Positions 56,362-64,000 of a stretch of 64,000 bases of DNA are shown here, piece by piece (position 1 is the first letter of the stretch; every line of letters begins with the position of its first letter). Where the stretch lies: the NCBI GenBank assembly GCA_013146195.2, contig CM028378.1, forward strand, positions 11,027,350 through 11,091,349, read 5' to 3'. The DNA comes from Codonopsis lanceolata (Eukaryota > Streptophyta > Magnoliopsida > Asterales > Campanulaceae). Below the pieces are notes generated by a model that was not told the origin of the DNA, did not search any database, and saw only the letters and a program-made list of their open reading frames with translations. The position numbers were made by a program, and so were the translations under genes.

Positions 56362-57155
56362 TGATGTGACAAAAATGCAGCTTGGGCCGTCCATGTGATG
56401 GGTTGGATATCTGGGTTTGATCTGCCTCCTTGAACGTGGTTAAGAACACTAAAGAACCTTAGTTGAAGTGCAAGACTTGGCCTTGCGAAACCACTCCGGC
56501 GTAAGAGTAAGTATCGTATGTATAAGTCAAAAGAGAATTTGACAAAGGTTCTAGGCTCAAGGAAGTATGCGTACCTTGTTTGTGGTTTATGGAGGGGTAT
56601 TATTGGCCCCAATTGACCTAAAATCCTGATGAGATTTAGTTTCCATTGATACCCAGCCAATTAATGGTGGAATCCCTTAATTGTAGGCATGACAGACGGC
56701 TAGCTGCGTGAATGTAGGAGCAGATAAGGCAAGTTCTGCTCGGATAAGGAAACCTTTGACTTGTATTGGGGAGCAAGTTTACGGAGTCTCCTTTAGATGC
56801 GTGCCTAGGCGAGCAAGGCTCTGTCGGCTATCGGTGCAAAGCGATTTGAGGTAAGTGTAGATCTCGGGCGTGGCCCCGTCGAGCGGGCAAGGCTAGTGCT
56901 CGACCGAGGTTTGGGCGAGATGAATTAGATTCTTTGCCAGTGAGTGTGGTCCCCGGGCATGGCCTGGTCGAACAGAGCAAGGCCTATGCCGTGAGGCTTA
57001 TGTTGGAGTTGCTTTATCCATTGCTTGATGCCTTGTTACTTTGTCCTCAGTGGCGAGGTCCACTAATTATGCACGTGATTGACACGTGATGATAGCTCGT
57101 GCTTTGCTCTTGACCTGGCTTGGGCCGGGCACATCGAAATTAATAGCCCATGACA
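56362..57155 (-). repeat. 5' LTR of element F
   Basis: On the minus strand it starts TGTCATGGGC (57155) and ends TGTCACATCA (56362), 794 bp, directly before the primer-binding site. GC-rich GAGCGGGCAAGGC and GGGCATGGCC-like repeats occupy 56865-56990. Boundaries come from TG/CA ends only; no second LTR is available to confirm them. Confidence 0.55.
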
Positions 57156-57433
57156 AATTTACTTATTTGACCTTATTAAATGGTGAGTGATTTAATAAAT
57201 TATGGTTATTTTGTGCATATAATTTACTTTTTGTCTTTAAATAAATGGTGGATAGTTTAATAAATTAAATGTTAATTTTGTTCATATATTAATTTGTAAA
57301 AGACAACACACAATTTTATAGTATCGATAGTTTATATGCCCACATTTTTGTAACATCACAAAATTCATAATTTTTGTAGAAAACCAATATTCAAATCCTT
57401 TTAGAAGAAAATAAACTAAATCAAAAGGAAATT

Positions 57434-57499
<66 letters not shown>

Positions 57500-57840
57500 A
57501 CATTAAGCACAAAAAAACTACATTTTGAAACATTTTAAAGATAAACAGTTAAATTAAATGTCTATATCTTGGGACTAAAATGTGTACAAAATATAAAGAT
57601 CTCCATATCTAAACTCTAAGAGTTACAAAATAAAAAATACATCAATAACTGAGTGAAGGAGAGATGTTTGTTTGTCCTTAAATAAAAAATTGGAAGAGAA
57701 TAAATGTCATATGCTAGTAAAATTAATTAATTCCATCCTGCATCCGACCTTTAATTTGATTAATAATTATTAATTATGTATACATATTACAAATAAGACA
57801 AGATAAACTAAAAGTTACAAACAAGAAGCAAAATTATGTT
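57156..57840. other. AT-rich spacer with (TA)n
   Basis: Contains a TA microsatellite at 57437-57494 and no recognisable gene. Confidence 0.8.
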
Positions 57841-57904
57841 CATTATGTTGGACGAAAATCTTCAAAATGACTAAAATAGATACAACTTCCTTCCTCTAAT
57901 GATT

Positions 57905-58110
57905 TTTTGAGTGCATTAACGTCGAGCTTTTGCATTTTCGAATTTAGCCCCAACTTTTGCGGCAATGTTCCGGTAAGGGAGTTGTTCCATAATGAGAGGA
58001 CTTCGAGGTTGGCTTGGGAAGCTCGCCGATACCTTGTGGTATGTATCCCGTGAGGTTGTTGTCCACCAAAGTTAACCTTCTTGAAATGCCCTAGGCTCGT
58101 CAAACGAGAG
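57905..58110 (-). pseudogene. LRR receptor-kinase fragment, TDR/PXY-like
   Basis: In two frames it reads DNNLTGYIPQGIGELP and NLEVLSLWNNSLTGTLPQKL, followed by KMQKLDV. These are leucine-rich repeats closely resembling the extracellular domain of TDR/PXY-type receptor kinases, which bind the CLE41/44 (TDIF) peptide. Only about two and a half repeats are present and the frame is broken, so it is a gene relic overlapping the 3' end of the predicted spliced gene. Confidence 0.65.
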
Positions 58111-59514
58111 CCACGAATCATCTACAAACATTCAATTAGCATCAATCCCAAAGTAGAGTGATTAAATTAAGGAAGAAAATGTTAAATGAGTATGGAATTT
58201 TTGGTAAAAGTAGTGACTAAATTGATATTTAAGCCAATGAAAGATAGTCATCCTAAACAAATCATCCCAATATATGATAAAAACAATAATAACTCAGTTG
58301 ACTGAAGCAATAACTTAGTCAATTAAAGTAAGAAATTGAATCATAAAATTTGAAATAACAAATTAAAACTGGGATGTGGTGTTACCTTGAACAAAAGGGA
58401 GATAATTGCCCCACTCCTCGACAACCTTATCGCCTAGAACTTTGGGGTTACGGGCAATCCAAGACGTTGGGCTCACTTTTCCTTTACTCGAGCCAGCCAT
58501 GGTTGCCAATGGTCCTCCATTCTCAACGCCATCGACTTCATGAGTTCCCATCCAAAATTCAGATATTATATGCATCATAATATCTGAGAGCACGAGTGAC
58601 GGGAGAGAGAGTTAGGAATTTTAAAGATGAAAAAAGGGATGGATATTGGATATTAAACAAAAGGAAGGGAGCTCTTACATTTAAGGCCTATTTCTATAAT
58701 GGCTTTGAGTAGCCGGTTCTGCAGTAAATCAATCCATTCCTCAAATGGTGAGTTATCCAGAAGAGTATTATTCGCTTTTTCACGAAGTTCTTGCTTCTTC
58801 ATTGTAATCCGCAGATCTCATTCCTAAAAGGGAAATACGTTAGAGTTGTCATTAAAAGAATCCAATAAAGAACTAACAGAAAGTGAAAATGGAAACAAAT
58901 CTTTTGTATGAACTTGCGACTATGCAGCTTTTGTATCAGGAAGCGGTTTTGGAGTGTCTGTTAACGAAATTGAACTTGGCAAACATATGATAGAATTGGG
59001 CTGTTTGGTCATATGGTAAAGATAATGTATTTGGCATGAAGAAGATCAAGCAACCAGTGAAAAAAAATACTGTCTTTTATATACTTCACTACGTCGGAAT
59101 GAATTGCGTGGAGATCACGTAATCAACTTCTTGGTTGTACTAATCTATTACAAACTAGAGAGATCTAGGCTTATGAATTACAGTTTATAGGATTCCAAGA
59201 ATGGATCTACAAATGAAACAACATGCACAGAAAACCCACAGCCAAAAACATGACAGAATTTGCTTAATTTGAGACGAAAGTGATGATCAAAATTTTGGAC
59301 TAAAACATTAATTCAGAATCTCAGTTGTAAAGTGAAGAATCATATCGGGAAAAAAATGAAGGAGAAATCAAAGTACCACAGTTTGGCGAATTGGAATCCA
59401 AAATGGGGGAGGCTGAACGGCAACTTAGATTGATTGTTTGGGGGTAGGGAGGGCGAGCTTAGCTATGCGATAGAAGGGTGATGGAGAATAGCTGATACCA
59501 AAGCCCTTTATATA
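58074..59514 (-). CDS. Predicted small spliced gene of unknown function
   Basis: TATA-like CTATATAAAGG lies at about 59504-59514 on the minus strand. A 5' UTR exon ends near 59377 (GTACTT, weak donor). Coding exons are 58802-58679 (MKKQELREKANNTLLDNSPF..., donor GTAAGA), 58583-58386 (acceptor CTCTCAG, donor GTAACA) and 58121-58074 (acceptor TTTGTAG, then DDSWLSFDEPRAFQEG and stop). Joined phases agree at both junctions, giving about 122 residues. I recognise no domain. A 13-codon upstream ORF overlaps the start. The last exon continues into LRR-kinase debris, so this may be a chimera or an expressed pseudogene. Confidence is limited because splicing is predicted by eye. Confidence 0.35.
59040..59350. 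repeat. Segmental duplication, first copy
   Basis: Matches about 61250-61660 in order: AAGATCAAG..ACYAGTGAAAA, GAATTGCGTGRAGATCACG, ATAGGATTCCAAGAA, GATGATCAAAA and TTTGGACTAAAA. It lies within the predicted first intron of the small spliced gene. Confidence 0.7.
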
Positions 59515-59660
59515 GAAGAAGAGAAGGGTCTCGAAGGTGATAGCCATGTGAGTATGACGTCCTGTTAGCTGTATAACCTTGTCGGTTGTCACTTATTCAC
59601 GCAAACCTCATTCATTTTCAACAACCTCCAGTTTTCAGTTTTGGTTTTTACCTATTTTTG

Positions 59661-60403
59661 GGCTCCATTTGTTTTATGGAAAATGATTTCCGGAAAATGT
59701 TTTTTTCATTAATTTTTTAATGTTTGGTAGTCTTAGAAAAATATAGTTAAAGTAAAATGTTTTTCGAGTCAACGGATAATAAAAAAAGTTCGAAAATGAC
59801 TTACGGATTTATTTTCCGTAAATCATTTTCCAAATGTTCGGGTACCCTCCGTCCCCTTTCACAATTACACATTTATACTTACACAAACAATATTTCACTA
59901 ACAAATAAATTATTTAGAAATATAAATAAAGTTTGTGCGCACTATTTATAAATTATAATTTTAATAAATAATCACTACGTCCTAAAATTAGTGTCAACTA
60001 TATTATTTAGATACATCCTAAACATTGTCTATTTTCTATTTTAAAACGTTTTTTTCATATCAATTATAAATTTTTTATTTGTAATTGTGAGATTAAAAAA
60101 AGATAAACCTTATTGATTTCATACCACTAGTGATAAATTGAGGGCTATTAAAGAAAAACTACTTAAAGTTCAACACTATCTTATATTCAATATGTGCATT
60201 AATATTTAAACATATTTTTTGTATTTATTCATATATTGTTTTTTTATAACATTTTTCGTGTGTTTGCAAAACACGCATAAATGTTTTCTGACATATTTTC
60301 AAAAGATTTACCAAACGTCTGAAGATGAAATCTTTTCATTTTCCGAAAATGATTTTCCAAAAATCATTTTCTAGAAATGTTTTTCCGTAAAACAAACGGA
60401 GCC
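59661..60403. mobile_element. Non-autonomous DNA transposon with GGCTCCRTTTGTTTT inverted ends
   Basis: The left end GGCTCCATTTGTTTTATGGA and the complement of the right end (GGCTCCGTTTGTTTTACGGA) match at 18 of 20 positions. AAAATGATTT-type sequence continues the inverted repeat inward. It is 743 bp with no transposase. The target duplication is not clear, so the superfamily is left open. Confidence 0.65.
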
Positions 60404-61249
60404 TTACTGCATAGTGTACACTATCAACGAGGTCTTTGTAACAGTTGAATGAGTGATCTGTAGCGACTCAGACTCATTACGGGTATCGTAGTCTTTTCGT
60501 CCTAAAAAGTGACTTTTTTCGATTAAAAAAAAAAGCTACTGTAGCGATGGAAAACTTATCAAAGTGACTGACCCGAATTTATCCACTTTTTTTTTTTGGT
60601 TTCCCAAAGGAGTCTCTATGCTAAGCCCAAGATTAATCATGTAAGACGGGTCTGACACAAAGGCGATTAAACTCTCCCAAATAGTAAATCACTATTTTTT
60701 TTTCTTCATGTTTTTATGTGATAATACCTTTAATTTTTTGAAAAGTATTTTTTTTATTGCACATGAATGTTTTTTACCGTTATTAAATTATCCTTCAACA
60801 TATTCTTTTAATTTCTTTTTCCCAGTGAAGATTGTACATTTTTTTCTTTCTTTACTCTTTTTAAAAATTCATAACTAATTACAAATAATCAAAATGATTA
60901 TATTACATTGTCTATAAGAAGTTAAAAAGTATTTTCTTAGTATCAAAATGTTTATATCATACTCAAGATTTCTAGTTTTATTAAATCTTATTTACGTGAA
61001 GAGTTAATATATAATGACACTCAAAGTACATCAACAATTGCATATATTTCCGTATATTTGTAAGTGGGACCCCTCAAAACATCATATTTTCTCTCGTCTT
61101 AGGTTATTCAATGATTTAATTATTCTTAGGATGCCTATATCATGTCGGTCCTTTTAAAAGTAATGTCCGTAAGGGGTATGTAACATACAAGACCAACAAC
61201 CAAATATAGTGGACCATTCTATCCTTATCTTGATCTCTCTACTTAAAAC
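60404..61249. other. AT-rich spacer, nothing recognised
   Basis: No coding similarity or clear repeat; T-rich stretches and a short A run near 60525. Confidence 0.6.
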
Positions 61250-61660
61250 GAAAAAGATCAAGTAACTAGTGAAAAGAAATTATGAATTGCGTGAAGATCA
61301 CGAAATCAACTTCTCCCTTTTTCTCTTATAGATTAGCTTACGAATCTTGGCGTTCTTCTTCACGGTACATGTAAGATTTTATATTGCAGACATATTTATT
61401 TGCCAAGGTACAATGTATGTATTAGCTAGATCCGTCGATTCGTGATAGATTAGACTGAACTTTCCTTTTCAATTAGCTAGATCTAGCTAGGGTTTGTGAC
61501 ATACAATTGATAGGATTCCAAGAAAACAAGAATGGTTGTAAATGAAAGTATGAAACAACATCCGAAAACATAACCGAATTTGCTTGATATGTGAAGAAAT
61601 GGATGATCAAAAATTTGGACTAAAAACATTAATTCAATATATTTCTTGTAAATTGACAGA
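61250..61660. repeat. Segmental duplication, second copy
   Basis: Partner of 59040-59350 with about 100 bp of extra sequence in the middle (around 61320-61480). Similarity stops before the part that would correspond to the 5' UTR exon and TATA box of the small gene. Confidence 0.7.
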
Positions 61661-63110
61661 TGATACAGAGAATATACATCAAGAAGAAACTTTGAACTTT
61701 ATCTCTCCCAATAAATTTGTCGTTCTACAAACTTTTGAGGATGACGATCCGAGCAATGACACCTCTCGATTGAAGCTCTAAATTTGGAAACCTCACATCA
61801 TAGTTTTCTGGATGTGCAATCCTCGCTCAATTCCAGCCACAAATCAACCGCCTCGCAAGAAAAATACCAATTATCGCTTTTATTAGTTTTCTTTATTTGT
61901 TTATTAGGTTTATTTTATTTTGCTTGTTTTTCAAAGGTAAGACTCATTTGTCCTCCATTTTTGATAGCAGCAGCACAAAATCTTCTTAGTCTGCTTTGAA
62001 AACATTTTTGTATCCTTCTGTCCATAATCAATTAGCTTGATTGATTAGCTTGATTTATTGTATCCTTCTGTCCACAGTCAATTAGCTTGATTGATTAGTC
62101 TGCTTTATTGTAATTAGAGATTAGGAATATCTTATTCTTATCAAGCAATTCAACTTCGTATAAGTCTGTCTTGAAATCAAAGGAAAGGCCACGGCTGATT
62201 TTGTGAAGGGAAACGGATTGAAGGCAAAAGCGTCATGTTATGGTGCTAAGCAATTGACTTCATGAAAATGTTGGTTTGATTAGCAAGAATGTCGTTGCAT
62301 CATGGAAAAATTAAGCTTATTATCAATATATTCCGTAAACAAGTTGCTGTAAAATGTAGATATTATTTGCTCTTACTTTTTATGAATGCTTTAATCAAAT
62401 GAATGGACTATTTGCATGGAATATAACAAATTCCTACATGTAAGTAATTCGAAAATTGATGAATATAGAATGAACACCGTCTCTATCATGACGACCTTGC
62501 TTGACATCAATTACAACAGAAAGAACAATCGTCATCTGTCTCTATAATGCTCTTTTTTTGTTTTCAAGGAAAAATTAAGTGATGTTTCTAAGTTTCTTTT
62601 TCATAAGCCCATAATACATTGATTAAAAGTTAAAGCAATGCTTTATTGTAGCACAAACTTGTTAGAATGGATGACTCGATTCGAGACAAAGGGTCGAATC
62701 CCTCGTAACGGAACATATTTATGAAACCACTAACTTTTTATTCCCTAAAAATGAAAATTGGAAACATCAAAAATTATGAATGAAAAAAATGTTTAACAAT
62801 TGGAGACATAATGAAATATGACATTAAAAAATGATAGCAACCGAAAACATCATATATTTATGAAATTACGAAAATGTTAAAAATTGGAATCATAATTTAA
62901 TTTAAAATTAAAAAATGTAACTATAAAACCCAAATGACAAGTGGATGTAAAAGATAGTACTCCACCATGATAGTACTCCACCATTTTCATGGTTTATATA
63001 TATACATATATTATTTCCAATACAGAATTCTTATCTAGTGGAGATGTTGAGCTAGAGCCAAGTCTATTGGCAGCAGTTCTGGAAACCTCAATCCAAACCT
63101 TGGTCTCAAG
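61661..63110. other. Spacer with a 50-bp tandem duplication
   Basis: Units 62008-62057 and 62058-62107 share TTGTATCCTTCTGTCCA and CAATTAGCTTGATTGATTAG. A 71-codon ORF (61784-61999) with a hydrophobic segment (LLLVFFICLLGLFYFACF) is open but has no support as a gene. A B-box-like GGGTCGAATCCC near 62690 has no clear A box. Confidence 0.55.
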
Positions 63111-63149
63111 TCGCAACAACAGAAACGGCAAGATGTCCAACTTTTTCTA

Positions 63150-63370
63150 AACGCAACGTTTTTAAAACGCAACATTTTCAAAACGTAATTTTTTTTCTTG
63201 TAAACATGTTTGGAAAACTATTTCAAAACGCTATTTTTATTAAAAAAAATAGTTGTAAACACAACACATTTTTGGAGCGTTTTAAAACGCTGCATTGAAA
63301 CACTTTTAAAGAGAAAGCGTTCCATTTTTTACCAGTGTTTTTGTCAAAACGCTCCACCAAACAAGCACTA
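63150..63370. repeat. Degenerate AAAACGC repeat region
   Basis: AAAACGC or its complement occurs at least eight times with variable A/T spacers, ending TCCACCAAACAAGCAC. That ending resembles a MITE terminus (complement GTGCTTGTTTGGTGGA), but no matching left end is visible. Confidence 0.5.
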
Positions 63371-63529
63371 AATATATTACACTATTACCTAAGCTCCACT
63401 TGTTTTTGTTGCAGCCATTGTTTATTGTCTCGGAGGAATTGCTTCTGTTATCAGGCAGCAGATACAATGGATATCAACATTGATTCTCCCAACCGTCCAC
63501 ACCTATCTTATTGATAATTAGGTCAGGTC

Positions 63530-63860
63530 GAAATCCGTTAGAACCCAAATGTCAAACGGGTTGAAATGAGTTGAGTCAGAATGAGTCGGGTTGAAACGGG
63601 TGACGGGTTAAAGCAGGTCGACCCGTCTCAACCCAAAAATTTCCCCCAAAAAACATACATTCATAACATAAAAAGTCACGGGTCGAAATGGATAACGGCT
63701 CTAACCCGTTTTAACCCGACGCAACCCAACCCAACCCATTAATATTATTTGGTGGAAACGGGTTATCTGCTTCAACCAAAAAATATTAATGGGTTGGATA
63801 ATTAGTGAGTTGGATTGGGTGCGTTAATGGGTAATAGGTTACAATTGTCAGGCTTACCAG
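63530..63860. repeat. CGGGTTGAAAC / AACCCGTTTT imperfect inverted repeat
   Basis: The left half holds ACGGGTTGAAAT, TCGGGTTGAAACGGGT and ACGGGTTAAAG. The right half holds the complementary TAACCCGTTTTAACCCG and AACCCAACCCAACCCA. It is likely a non-autonomous DNA transposon or fold-back element; ends are not defined. Confidence 0.5.
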
Positions 63861-64000
63861 AAAGATACAAGGGTTGGGCATGCTTAATTTTTCATTAAAG
63901 ATGTTTTTTCTCAATTATTATATTAACAAAAATTATTCAAGCAAAAATTGAGTTAACAAAAGAAAAAGGAGAGACACTTAGTATAACGTAAATACACTAA

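Larger units (their letters stand above)
45611..57155 (-). mobile_element. Ty3/gypsy Tat-like element F, 3' LTR missing
   Basis: On the minus strand: LTR (57155-56362), primer-binding site, gag, protease, RT, RNase H, a second RNase H, integrase. The region after integrase holds an accessory gene on the opposite (plus) strand. Two RNase H domains and the opposite-strand accessory gene point to the Tat lineage. The 3' LTR should lie left of 45611 but is not recognisable; the Athila-like LTR and copy C occupy that place. Confidence 0.8.

Noticed and set aside
61784..61999. 71-codon ORF with a hydrophobic segment
   Set aside because: A single hydrophobic stretch in AT-rich DNA is expected by chance; no similarity or regulatory signals.
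62660..62720. Possible SINE from GGGTCGAATCCC
   Set aside because: Single short B-box match without supporting structure.

Overview
This window is nuclear DNA of a flowering plant, most likely a eudicot. It is dominated by nested and decayed LTR retrotransposons, LINE fragments, non-autonomous DNA transposons, microsatellites and AT-rich spacer, with one 100-N assembly gap (11299-11398). I recognise no housekeeping gene. The best host-gene candidate is a small spliced minus-strand gene near 58-59.5 kb that runs into debris of an LRR receptor kinase.

Layout. 1-6504: copy A of a Ty3/gypsy element that looks like the Tat lineage (gag, collapsed pol, 3' LTR). 6505-11298, minus strand: 3' half of a Ty1/copia SIRE-type element (RT tail, RNase H, then an envelope-like gene with its own promoter and intron). 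11399-21104: copy B of the same Tat family, starting just after where integrase should end. It carries two genes antisense to the element and a 3' LTR. 21105-25611: AT-rich spacer with a CACCRCGATTCA minisatellite and a Harbinger-like MITE. 25612-28621: two LINE 3' fragments of one family in opposite orientations. 28622-32940: degenerate copia element E. 32965-37470: 5' half of a SIRE-type copia element D, cut off inside integrase. 37471-44360: copy C of the Tat family, 5'-truncated. 44361-45610: LTR-like block. 45611-57155: a different Tat-type element F on the minus strand, with an accessory gene on the plus strand. 57156-64000: spacer, the small spliced gene, a second MITE, a segmental duplication and repeats.

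How the parts relate. Copies A, B and C share LTRs of about 1.83 kb, a polypurine tract, a duplicated stem-loop block and an A-rich minisatellite. B and C also share a multi-exon antisense gene encoding a plant mobile domain (PMD) protein. B adds a second antisense gene resembling the DUF7745 family. Between these two genes lies a promoter-like module with TATA boxes pointing both ways around a roughly 40-bp palindrome centred on AAGCTT. The same type of palindrome sits in the LTR promoter, and its arms change together within each copy (GGCGCTGCGCC in B, GGTGCCGCACC in C). Element F has the same architecture with an unrelated accessory gene (putative gypsy-type transposon domain plus coiled coil). 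The SIRE-type element places its accessory env-like gene behind a private TATA box and an intron that splits off the start codon.

The most interesting theme is therefore that several retrotransposon lineages here carry independently promoted, intron-containing accessory genes. In the Tat family the accessory-gene promoter appears linked to the LTR promoter by a co-varying palindrome. Almost all copies carry stops, frameshifts or deletions, so functional claims concern the family rather than these copies.
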